Positions 7,562 to 14,747 of a stretch of DNA of 15,388 bases are shown here, in pieces. The DNA is taken from positions 1 to 15,388 of the forward strand of contig JAGRHB010000012.1 of NCBI GenBank assembly GCA_020445245.1, written 5' to 3'. The translations under genes were made by a program, and so were the position numbers. Source of the DNA: Gammaproteobacteria bacterium. GTDB taxonomy: Bacteria > Pseudomonadota > Gammaproteobacteria > Chromatiales > Sedimenticolaceae. Numbering within the stretch: the first letter of the stretch is position 1; each line of letters opens with the position of its first letter. Under the pieces are notes generated by a model. It had not been told where the DNA came from. It made no database searches and was given only the letters and a program-made list of their open reading frames with translations.

Positions 7562-8895
7562 GTCGGGTCTCCGGTCGGGTCGCGCTCCAGCAGCAGGGCG
7601 CCACCCTGGCCGCCACCGATGCACAGGCTGGCGATCGCGCGCCGCCCGCCAACACGCTGCATGGCCTTAAAGGCGTGCAGCGTGATGCGCGCCCCACTGG
7701 CACCGACCGGATGCCCGAGACTTATACCGCCACCGTCTGTGTTGAGCCGGTCGTCGCGAATCGGGGCAAAGGCCTGCTTGCGCTGCAGACCGTCCCGGCA
7801 GTAGTCGGTCGAGGCCCATGCGCTGGTGCATGCCAGCACCTGGGCGGCGAACGCCTCGTTGATCTCCCAGATGTCGATGTCATCGGAGTCGAACCCGTGG
7901 CGCTGCATGATCGGCGCCATCGCGTGTACCGGACCAAGCCCCATCTGCGCCGGGTCGACGCCGGCCCACTGACTGTCGACGATACGCCCGAGTACCGGCA
8001 GATCCAGGCGATCGACGGCCTCTTCGGACGCCAGCAGCAGCATCGCCGCACCATCGCTGACCTGGGCACTGTTGCCGGCGGTCACGCGGCCGACCGGGCG
8101 GTCGAACACCGGCCGCAGCCTGTTCAGCGCCTCGATCGACGAGTCCGGACGCAGGCCATCATCGAGCGCATATACGTTGCCGTTGCCGTCGTATAGCGGC
8201 TCGATCTCGTCCAGCCACTGCCGGTCGACGGCGTTCGCCAGGCGCTGGTGGCTGCGCAGCGCATAGGCGTCCATGGCCGCACGCGTGATCCCGAATCGCT
8301 CGGCCAGCTCCTCGGCGGTCTGTCCCATCGACAGGCCCACCACCGGGTCGGTGAGGCCGCGCAACAATGCTACGACCAACCTGAAATGCGCCGGTCGCAG
8401 TTGCAGCAGTGCGCGGCCACGCGCACCGATCGTCGCCGCCTGATTCCACGTGCCCAGCCACGCGGTCATCAGTTCGTTGAGCATCACCGGATGATGGCTC
8501 ATCGCCTCGGTACCGCCGGCCAGCACCAGGTGACTTCGCCCGCCGGCGATATCCAGCGCGGCGCTCTCCAGTGCCTGCATCCCGGAGGCGCAATTGCGCT
8601 GGACCGTCCAGGCCGGGACCTGCTCACCACAGCCCAGCCGCAGCGCCACTACGCGCGCGATATTGGCCTCGTCCGGCCCTGAGGACACACAGCCCAGTAC
8701 GACCTGATCGACGCTGTCGGGTGCCAGACCGACGCGGTTCAGCAGTGCGCGACCCGCGGCCAGCGCGAGATCGCTGGCACGAAACGGCGAAGGCCGGCCA
8801 CGGACCTTGAGGAACGGCGTACGTGCGCCGTCGACCACGTACACCTTGCGACCATGCAGTCGTCCGATGTTCTGTTCGTGCACTCGCTGCATCAT
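7558..8895 (-). CDS. fadI: Acetyl-CoA C-acyltransferase (3-ketoacyl-CoA thiolase, FadI-like)
   Basis: It cleaves 3-ketoacyl-CoA with CoA to acetyl-CoA and a chain two carbons shorter. The product is 445 residues, close to FadI (436) and longer than FadA (about 387). The active site is intact: nucleophile Cys102 in NCASGMQAL, an INEAFAAQ segment, His395 in GHPVGASGAR and Cys425 in CIGGGQGG. The middle section, with an inserted loop followed by GQTAEELAERFGITR, matches the FadI layout. ATG 8895 has AGGAG eight bases upstream; ATG 8892 directly after it would serve equally. It lies 28 bases after fadE and overlaps fadJ by four bases. The FadIJ pair would form the complex that runs the last three steps of the cycle. 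Confidence 0.95.
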   Translation of the reverse strand: MMQRVHEQNIGRLHGRKVYVVDGARTPFLKVRGRPSPFRASDLALAAGRALLNRVGLAPDSVDQVVLGCVSSGPDEANIARVVALRLGCGEQVPAWTVQRNCASGMQALESAALDIAGGRSHLVLAGGTEAMSHHPVMLNELMTAWLGTWNQAATIGARGRALLQLRPAHFRLVVALLRGLTDPVVGLSMGQTAEELAERFGITRAAMDAYALRSHQRLANAVDRQWLDEIEPLYDGNGNVYALDDGLRPDSSIEALNRLRPVFDRPVGRVTAGNSAQVSDGAAMLLLASEEAVDRLDLPVLGRIVDSQWAGVDPAQMGLGPVHAMAPIMQRHGFDSDDIDIWEINEAFAAQVLACTSAWASTDYCRDGLQRKQAFAPIRDDRLNTDGGGISLGHPVGASGARITLHAFKAMQRVGGRRAIASLCIGGGQGGALLLERDPTGDPT

Positions 8896-8923
8896 GCTCC
8901 GTTCTCCTGTGTGCCAGTCCGAT

Positions 8924-11395
8924 TCATACCGCGTAGATCGCCGGCTTGTCCGCCGTCGGTGGGCGGCGCGCGTACTGCTTGCCGTAGTGGGCGAAGCTGT
9001 CCACCATCACCACCCTGCGGCGCAGGGTCTGCATCTTTTCCAGCTCGGCGGCATCGGCCGCAGAGATCAGGCCATCGGCCACGGCCTCGGTCACCCATTC
9101 GGTGGAAGACTGTCCGCGCAGCAGGCCGGCGCGGCGTGCGTCACGCAGCGTCTTTTCGATCGGCGCGACCCTGGCGGCCTGCGCGAATGCCTGCTCTATC
9201 TCGCCCTGGCGCAGTGCCATGTCGTCACTGAGGAAGATGCCCTGCGTGAGTCGGTCGCGGGCGGCACCCGGTTGCAGCAGGATGGCGGCCGCTTCGTGAT
9301 CGATGCGGTCGCGGGTCGCCGTGTAGGGGGAGCCCGTGGGGAAAACACAGACGCGCAGCAACCAGGCGAGCGGCCGGAACGGCAGGTTGCGGAACAGCAG
9401 GCGGAAACGTTCCTGCATCCGGTACAGCGAGTTCTCGCACGCCCAGCGCACCAATGGCAGATCGTCCTGAGGACGTCCCTGGTCTTCGAAACGTTTCAGC
9501 GTTGCCGAGGTGAGGTACAACTCGCTGAGGATGTCGCCCAGACGCGCCGACAGGCGTTCCTTGCGTTTGAGCGAACCGCCGAGCGTCATCATCGCGACAT
9601 CGGCACTCAGTGCGAAGGCGGCGCTCATCCAGTGCAGTTGTTGAAAATAGTGCCGTGTCGGCCCATCGACCGGTGCACTGGCAAGGCGTCCGCGCGTCAG
9701 GCCGAGGAACAGGCTGCGCGCGATATTGCCGAACACGAAGCCGATGTGACCGAAGATCGCATGGTCGAAGTCGACCAGGCCACGCCGCGTGTCCGGGTCC
9801 TGTGTGGCCTGGAACTCTTTCAAGACCCACGGATGGCAGCGCACCGCACCCTGACCGAAAATAATCATGCTGCGGGTCAGGATGTTGGCGCCCTCGACGG
9901 TGATCGCGATCGGGATCGCCTGGTAGGCACGACCGATCAGGTTGGACGGTCCCAGGCAGATGCCGCTGCCGCCCTGGATGTCCATCGCGTCGTTGATGCA
10001 GCGGCGGTAGTTCTCGGTCAGGTGATACTTGACGATCGCCGAGATCACCGAGGGCTTCTCGCCGATATCCAGCGCACCGAGGGTCAGTGTGCGGGCGGCG
10101 TCCATCTGGTAGGTGAGGGCGGCGATCCGCGCCAGCGGCTGTTCGATGCCCTCGAAATGCCCGATCGGCCGGTTGAACTGCTGGCGGATCGCCGCATAGG
10201 CACCGGTGAAACGGCTGGCGGTCTTGCCTGCACCGACGCTCAGCGCCGGCAGCGAGATACCGCGACCCTCGGCCAGGCACTCGACCAGCATGCGCCAGCC
10301 CTGGCCGATGTATCGGGTGCCGCCGATCAGCTGGGACATCGGGATGAACACGTCGTGGCCCTGGTTGGGACCGTTCTGGAACGGGATGTCCAGGGTCACA
10401 TGACGTTCGCCGATACTCACGCCCGGTGTCTCGCGTGGCACCAGCGCCAGGGTGACGCCCAGGTCCGTTGTCTCGCCCAGCAGGTGATCCGGGTCATACA
10501 GTTTGAACGCGAGACCGAGCAGGGTGCAGATCGGCCCCAGGGTGATGTATCGCTTCTCCCAGTTCAGGCGCACACCCAGCACGCGTTCACCGCGCCAGTC
10601 GCCATGACATACCACGCCACGGTCCGGGATCGCGCCGGCATCGCTGCCTGCTTCCGGCCCGGTCAGCGCGAAGCAGGGCACCTCCTCACCGCGTGCCAGG
10701 CGCGGCAGGTAGTGGTTCTTCTGTTCGCGGGTACCGTAGTGCAGCAGCAGCTTTCCCGGGCCCAGCGAGTTGGGCACCATCACGGTGACCGCGGCGGTGA
10801 TACTGCGGCTGGCGAGTTTCATCACCACCTCTGAGTGGGCCAGCGCCGAAAACCCCTTGCCACCGTACTCCTGCGGGATGATCAGTCCGAAGAAACCCTG
10901 CTCCTTGATGTACCGCCAGGCCTCGGGCGAGAGATCCCGGTCTTCGTGGGTGATGCGCCAGTCGTCGAGCATCCGGCACAGGGTATCGGTCTGCTGATCG
11001 AGAAAGGCGCGTTCCTGCTGGCTGAGATGCGGCTTGGGCAGGTTGAGCAGGCGCTGCCAGTCGGGTTTGCCGGTAAACAACTCGGCGTCCCACCACACGC
11101 TCCCGGCCTCCAGCGCCTCCTGCTCGGTCTGCGACATCGGAGGCATCACCTTGCGGAACTGCCGGAACAGCGGCGCGGTCACATGGCGGCGGCGGATCCG
11201 CGGCACGCCCAGCAGCAGCACTGCGGCAGCCGACAGCAGCCAGGCGGGTATGGCGACGTACCAGCTTACCGCGGTGCCCAGGGTAAACACCGTCAGGCCT
11301 GCCGCCAGCGCTGCGATCCAAACCCCGGTGCCCGCGCCCCAGTACGCCAGCGCCCAGACCACGGCGATCGTCAACAAGAGTCCACTGATCCACAT
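8924..11395 (-). CDS. fadE: Acyl-CoA dehydrogenase FadE, membrane-anchored
   Basis: This FAD enzyme carries out the first step of beta-oxidation, acyl-CoA to trans-2-enoyl-CoA, passing electrons towards electron transfer flavoprotein. At 823 residues it matches the long E. coli-type FadE (814). The first 65 residues contain about three hydrophobic helices (near 4-20, 24-42 and 47-64) followed by RIRRR, indicating an inner-membrane anchor. The soluble part has the acyl-CoA dehydrogenase core with CFALTGPEAGSDAG (241-254) and the expected catalytic glutamate, Glu501, in TVEGANILTR. The long C-terminal extension specific to this family follows. ATG 11395 begins five bases after the stop of the YiiX-like gene, so the ribosome-binding site (GGGGTAG) overlaps that stop codon. 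No etfAB genes are in the window. Confidence 0.97.
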   Translation of the reverse strand: MWISGLLLTIAVVWALAYWGAGTGVWIAALAAGLTVFTLGTAVSWYVAIPAWLLSAAAVLLLGVPRIRRRHVTAPLFRQFRKVMPPMSQTEQEALEAGSVWWDAELFTGKPDWQRLLNLPKPHLSQQERAFLDQQTDTLCRMLDDWRITHEDRDLSPEAWRYIKEQGFFGLIIPQEYGGKGFSALAHSEVVMKLASRSITAAVTVMVPNSLGPGKLLLHYGTREQKNHYLPRLARGEEVPCFALTGPEAGSDAGAIPDRGVVCHGDWRGERVLGVRLNWEKRYITLGPICTLLGLAFKLYDPDHLLGETTDLGVTLALVPRETPGVSIGERHVTLDIPFQNGPNQGHDVFIPMSQLIGGTRYIGQGWRMLVECLAEGRGISLPALSVGAGKTASRFTGAYAAIRQQFNRPIGHFEGIEQPLARIAALTYQMDAARTLTLGALDIGEKPSVISAIVKYHLTENYRRCINDAMDIQGGSGICLGPSNLIGRAYQAIPIAITVEGANILTRSMIIFGQGAVRCHPWVLKEFQATQDPDTRRGLVDFDHAIFGHIGFVFGNIARSLFLGLTRGRLASAPVDGPTRHYFQQLHWMSAAFALSADVAMMTLGGSLKRKERLSARLGDILSELYLTSATLKRFEDQGRPQDDLPLVRWACENSLYRMQERFRLLFRNLPFRPLAWLLRVCVFPTGSPYTATRDRIDHEAAAILLQPGAARDRLTQGIFLSDDMALRQGEIEQAFAQAARVAPIEKTLRDARRAGLLRGQSSTEWVTEAVADGLISAADAAELEKMQTLRRRVVMVDSFAHYGKQYARRPPTADKPAIYAV

Positions 11396-11400
11396 GTCGT

Positions 11401-12345
11401 CTACCCCCTGCGCCTGAGAAACGCCAACCCGAGGCGCTTGTGCGACACGGTGGCGACGGTCGGGACCTCGGCGACGACATCGTCATCGTCAGGCATCGCC
11501 GGCTCCTCACATTGCAGCACCTTGCTCGGTGGCGGATTGAACGCGTGGCGCTCGTCGTTATAGATGTCCTCGTCACTCCACGGCAGACGGTGATACAGGC
11601 CGATGTCGTTGAGGCCGAGGTAGGGATACTTGATGATCGAGAAATACGGCGAATAATCGAAATCCCGGGGAGCGAACAGCCGCGGGTTGCGTTTGAAGAA
11701 GCGCACGCTGCCATCCTGCGCTCGGTCGATGAACGGCAGGATCGGAAAATCCACGGTGCCAAAGGCCTCGGCGAGCAGCGTCGAGCACACGGTACGGGTC
11801 GGCTTGCCGGCATTGTGCTGGAACAGGCTGGAACGCCAGCGCCGCGGCAGAAAACTCCAGGGGAAAAAGAACCGCGCGAGATCGAGTATCTGCCGAACGT
11901 CGTATTCCCAGCCCAGATGCTTGACCGCGTAGCCGATCACCCCCTCGGCGTCGGCCGGCGAAAGCCCCGCAGGCCGGCAGATTCGAAGATGATCGGTTCG
12001 GTAAGCGTTCAGTGGCGAGATGATGGTGCCGCGACCGATCAGTGCCTCGATGATCAGCTGATCTTCCGGGTCACCGTCATAGTGATACTCGACCACCGAC
12101 CTCAGGTCGGGATCCTTGATGTCATACAGTCGGCCGATGTAGAGGGCGGAGTGGCTCCATGGGCTCTGGGTGATGATCTTGATGACTTCGGAGACGCGAC
12201 TGCGACCCTCCACCAGCAGCACGTCGCCCTTGCGCAATTCGAACCCGAGACGACTGAAGTCACAGAGCGGGGTTGGCGAAGGTGGTCCTTCCTTCGTCAG
12301 CCACTCTGTGGCCTTGAAATACAGCCATCTCAAGAGATCGCGCAT
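11401..12345 (-). CDS. YiiX/YebB-like permuted NlpC/P60 (papain-fold) cysteine hydrolase with C-terminal extension
   Basis: This 314-residue protein has the circularly permuted papain-like layout, in which the catalytic His precedes the Cys. LRKGDVLLVEG (37-47) leads to SPWSHSALYIG with His65. IIEAL supplies Glu100, and TVCSTLLAEAF supplies Cys187. The region between resembles the YiiX/YebB hydrolases, and the related LRAT enzymes acting on lipids share this permutation. Residues after about 200 extend beyond the usual 200-residue size and end in an acidic stretch (PDDDDVVAEV) and a basic tail. There is no clear signal peptide, but the first 16 residues could form an amphipathic helix. It heads the beta-oxidation cluster and ends five bases before fadE. 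The substrate is unknown; amidase, peptidase or lipid acyl hydrolase are all possible. ATG 12345 has only a weak ribosome-binding site. Confidence 0.82.
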   Translation of the reverse strand: MRDLLRWLYFKATEWLTKEGPPSPTPLCDFSRLGFELRKGDVLLVEGRSRVSEVIKIITQSPWSHSALYIGRLYDIKDPDLRSVVEYHYDGDPEDQLIIEALIGRGTIISPLNAYRTDHLRICRPAGLSPADAEGVIGYAVKHLGWEYDVRQILDLARFFFPWSFLPRRWRSSLFQHNAGKPTRTVCSTLLAEAFGTVDFPILPFIDRAQDGSVRFFKRNPRLFAPRDFDYSPYFSIIKYPYLGLNDIGLYHRLPWSDEDIYNDERHAFNPPPSKVLQCEEPAMPDDDDVVAEVPTVATVSHKRLGLAFLRRRG

Positions 12346-12491
12346 CGTCGTGGGGCCTTTCTCCCGTATTCACCGAGTATAGACCGCCGATTCGGACGCT
12401 TTGTTTCCGTTTATATTTCGTATATTCGTACTAATTTAAGAGAATAAATATAATATAGATATTATGGTGTATAAACCGCTAGTTACGATTG
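12346..12491 (-). promoter_or_regulatory. AT-rich intergenic region, probable promoter of the beta-oxidation cluster
   Basis: This 146-base gap separates the aminotransferase from the ten-gene cluster. By my count 12401-12500 holds only 24 G or C in 100 bases, against GC-rich neighbours. It is the only sizeable non-coding stretch ahead of the cluster. A TATAAA at 12415-12410 on the minus strand could serve as a -10 box, 65 bases before the first ATG, but the -35 match (TTAAAT) is poor. I see no GC-rich terminator hairpin for the aminotransferase and no match to the E. coli FadR site. Confidence 0.55.
12450..12465. repeat. Perfect inverted repeat ATAATAT-N2-ATATTAT, possible operator
   Basis: Two perfectly complementary 7-base arms are separated by two bases inside the AT-rich gap upstream of the fad cluster. 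The size and two-fold symmetry suit a dimeric repressor, but low-complexity AT sequence can form such repeats by chance. Confidence 0.3.
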
Positions 12492-13634
12492 TTATATAAG
12501 AGATTGGATAGCTTGTTGAATCTTTTCCATTGTCGAATCAAGGGACTGTCTGGACGTATGGAAATGTGGTGACAGACGAATCCCTCCGGCCCGAGGCGAA
12601 CAGATCAGCTGCCGTTTCATCAGTTGTGCATGCAGTACCGATGGCTCGACGCCGGGATGGCGAAAAGTCAGGATTCCGCAACGTTTCGCAGGATCCTGAG
12701 GCGTCACCATCTCCACATCCGGGATCGCTTTGAGCCGGTCTTCGAGTAACCGGATGTTTTCCGCCAGGCGCTGCTCGACAAACACCATGCCGACCTCCTC
12801 GAACAGACTGAGGCTGGCGTCCAGCGCATGGATGCCGATCATGTTCGGCGTCCCGGCCTCGAATCTCCGGGCCGAGGAGGCGGGCGCCCATGACGTGCTT
12901 TCGAACTCGTAGGGTCTGGCGCGCATCGCCCAGCCAAACTGGTGCAGGCTCAGGCGTTCGCGCAGTTCCGGGCGACAGTACAGAAAGCCCAGTCCTTCGG
13001 CTGACAGCAGCCACTTGTGCCCACCGGCGATCACAAAGTCGGCAGGCACCTGCTGCAGATCGAAACCGGCAGCGCCGAGACTTTGGATGGCGTCAACCGA
13101 CAGCAATACGCCGCGTGCCCGGCAGGCTGCCGACAGGCGTGCCAGATCGAAACGGTAACCGGTCGCAAAATTCACCGTACTGATCGCCAGCAGTCGGGTC
13201 CTGTCCACCAGCGCGTCGATGAGGGCGCCTTCGGGGTCGGTCGAGTGCAGCACATCGAGCGACCGGTAACTCACACCTCGGTCGCCCAGCATCTGCCAGG
13301 GCATCTCGTTGGAGCAAAAGTCGCCATGAACGCCGAGCACCTCGTCCCCGTCGCGCCAGTCCAGCCCCTGACTGACGATCGACAGACCCTCGGAGGTGTT
13401 CTGGACCAGCGCGATGTCGTCGGCACTGTCGGCATTGATCAGACGTGCCAGACGCACGCGCAGGCGCTGCTCGACCTCCAGCCATGCCGGGTAGCCGCTG
13501 CCGCCACGCGTCATGTTCTGCTGTGCGAAGTTGGCCACCGCCTGGGCGGTGCGACGCGGCCAGGGTCCGATCGCGGCGTGATTCAGATAACAGAGGTCGG
13601 GATCGAGCGGAAACTCGGCGGGCAGGTAGAGCAT
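12492..13634 (-). CDS. Class V aminotransferase (PLP-dependent, isopenicillin-N-epimerase/cysteine-desulfurase-like)
   Basis: This is a cytoplasmic PLP enzyme of the fold-type I class V group, 380 residues. It has the N-terminal YLNHAAIGP (16-24), an NTSEG cofactor-phosphate segment (79-83), the PLP-nitrogen aspartate Asp181 in SVDAIQS, and the Schiff-base lysine Lys207 in GGHKWLL. The C-terminal SPRAGGIRLSPHFHTS is typical of epimerase-like members. It lacks the clear active-site cysteine loop of IscS/SufS, so iron-sulfur cluster assembly is unlikely. Serine-glyoxylate aminotransferases are also class V, but the sequence looks nearer to the epimerase-like branch. ATG 13634 has no strong ribosome-binding site, although the N-terminus fits the family. 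It is divergent from the glycerate genes and separated from the fad cluster by the AT-rich gap. The substrate is unknown. Confidence 0.88.
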   Translation of the reverse strand: MLYLPAEFPLDPDLCYLNHAAIGPWPRRTAQAVANFAQQNMTRGGSGYPAWLEVEQRLRVRLARLINADSADDIALVQNTSEGLSIVSQGLDWRDGDEVLGVHGDFCSNEMPWQMLGDRGVSYRSLDVLHSTDPEGALIDALVDRTRLLAISTVNFATGYRFDLARLSAACRARGVLLSVDAIQSLGAAGFDLQQVPADFVIAGGHKWLLSAEGLGFLYCRPELRERLSLHQFGWAMRARPYEFESTSWAPASSARRFEAGTPNMIGIHALDASLSLFEEVGMVFVEQRLAENIRLLEDRLKAIPDVEMVTPQDPAKRCGILTFRHPGVEPSVLHAQLMKRQLICSPRAGGIRLSPHFHTSRQSLDSTMEKIQQAIQSLI

Positions 13635-13859
13635 GGGCAGACGCTGGTCCGGTTGCAGTGATCGGACGACACGCTAGCGCAGCGTCGATTCGGTGGCAAA
13701 CCGCGGTTCCCGCGCGTCCAGACCTCCATGCGCATTGTCCCGCAGTGCACAGCACCGTTTCGAACTCCGGCGCTGGTCGTCTACGATTGTGCAATGCGGC
13801 GCGCCTGCATGGCGGGTGCGCGCATCGGGTCGCACGTTTTCAGACGCAGGAGAAAGGAT
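13635..13859. promoter_or_regulatory. Divergent intergenic region between aminotransferase and glycerate genes
   Basis: These 225 bases must hold promoters for both directions. Visible elements are a small hairpin (ACGCT/AGCGT, 13671-13685), the perfect palindrome AACCGCGGTT (13699-13708) and a weak plus-strand promoter candidate, TTTCGA at 13758-13763 and TACGAT at 13782-13787 with an 18-base spacer. No convincing sigma-70 consensus or coding sequence was found. Confidence 0.4.
13848..13852 (+). promoter_or_regulatory. Ribosome binding site deciding the garR start
   Basis: AGGAG lies seven bases before GTG 13860. It selects the GTG that starts exactly at the Rossmann fold over in-frame starts further upstream. 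Confidence 0.7.
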
Positions 13860-14741
13860 GTGAGCAGACTTGGCTTTATAGGCTTGGGCATCATGGGCAT
13901 ACCGATGGCCGGTCACCTTATCAGTGCCGGACACGAGGTGGCCCTGCACAGCCGCTCCGGCGTGCCGGCGGTTCTCACGGACGCCGGCGGCAAGGCGTGC
14001 GGCAACGCAAGGGAGGTGGCGCAGCAGGCCGACGTGATATTCGTGATGGTGCCGGATACGCCGCACGTGGAGGCGGTGCTGTTTGGGACAGACGGCGTGG
14101 CCGCAGGCCTGGCACCGGGCAAGACCGTGGTCGACATGAGTTCGATATCACCGATCGCCACCAAGGATTTCGCCAGACGCATCAACGAGCTGGGCTGCGA
14201 GTATCTCGATGCCCCGGTATCCGGTGGCCAGGTCGGCGCAAGGAACGCGGCCCTGTCCATCATGGTCGGTGGTTCACAGGCCAGCTTCGACATGGTGCGC
14301 CCGCTGTTTGAACTCATGGGTAAGAACATCACCCTGGTCGGTGGCAACGGCGACGGCCAGACTGCGAAGGTCGCCAACCAGATCATCGTCGCCCTCAACA
14401 TCGAGGCCGTCGGTGAGGCCTTGCTGTTTGCGGCAAAGGCTGGCGCCGATCCCGCCAAAGTGCGAGAGGCCCTGATGGGCGGATTTGCGTCGTCCAAGAT
14501 CCTCGAGGTTCACGGCGAGCGCATGATCAGGCGCACCTTCGATCCGGGGTTCCGAATCGAGCTGCATCAGAAGGATCTGAATCTGGCGCTGGCCAATGCG
14601 CAGGAGCTGGGTGTGGCTTTGCCGAACACGGCGACCGCACAGCAGCTCTTCAATGCCTGTGTCGCGCACGGCGGCAGCGGCTGGGATCACTCGGCGATGG
14701 TGCGCGCGCTGGAGATGCTCGCCAACTTCGAGGTCGGATGA
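13860..14741 (+). CDS. garR: Tartronate semialdehyde reductase (2-hydroxy-3-oxopropionate reductase)
   Basis: It reduces tartronate semialdehyde to D-glycerate with NAD(P)H in the glycerate pathway. At 293 residues it matches GarR/GlxR in length. Family features are the N-terminal Rossmann motif GLGIMG (8-13), DAPVSGG (117-123), which binds substrate, and the catalytic lysine Lys170 in GQTAKVANQ. The C-terminal helical domain follows, with the HQKDLNLAL segment. A GTG start at 13860 begins the protein at MSRLGFIGLG. In-frame sequence upstream to 13728 is open but unlike the family. The glycerate kinase gene begins six bases after its stop, supporting the assignment over 3-hydroxyisobutyrate dehydrogenase, a close relative. 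Confidence 0.92.
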   Translation: MSRLGFIGLGIMGIPMAGHLISAGHEVALHSRSGVPAVLTDAGGKACGNAREVAQQADVIFVMVPDTPHVEAVLFGTDGVAAGLAPGKTVVDMSSISPIATKDFARRINELGCEYLDAPVSGGQVGARNAALSIMVGGSQASFDMVRPLFELMGKNITLVGGNGDGQTAKVANQIIVALNIEAVGEALLFAAKAGADPAKVREALMGGFASSKILEVHGERMIRRTFDPGFRIELHQKDLNLALANAQELGVALPNTATAQQLFNACVAHGGSGWDHSAMVRALEMLANFEVG

Positions 14742-14747
14742 GCGGAA

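Noticed and set aside
5567..7804. Plus-strand open frame of 745 codons opposite fadJ
   Set aside because: It lies antisense to a fully conserved enzyme. The translation is rich in Arg, Gln, His and Asp with no family motif, as expected from the reverse of GC-biased codons.
8807..10834. Plus-strand open frame of 675 codons opposite fadE and the fadI 5' end
   Set aside because: It is a shadow of FadE with the same antisense composition, no plausible domain and no matching operon context.
11440..12447. Plus-strand open frame of 335 codons opposite the YiiX-like gene
   Set aside because: The minus frame carries the His, Glu and Cys motifs in family context; the plus frame does not.
12492..13634. 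Assignment of the class V enzyme as IscS/SufS cysteine desulfurase
   Set aside because: No active-site cysteine loop is seen and no iron-sulfur assembly genes are nearby; the C-terminal motif is epimerase-like.
13728..13859. Upstream extension of garR from ATG 13728
   Set aside because: The extra 44 residues do not resemble the family, and GTG 13860 has AGGAG at ideal spacing and starts at the Rossmann fold.
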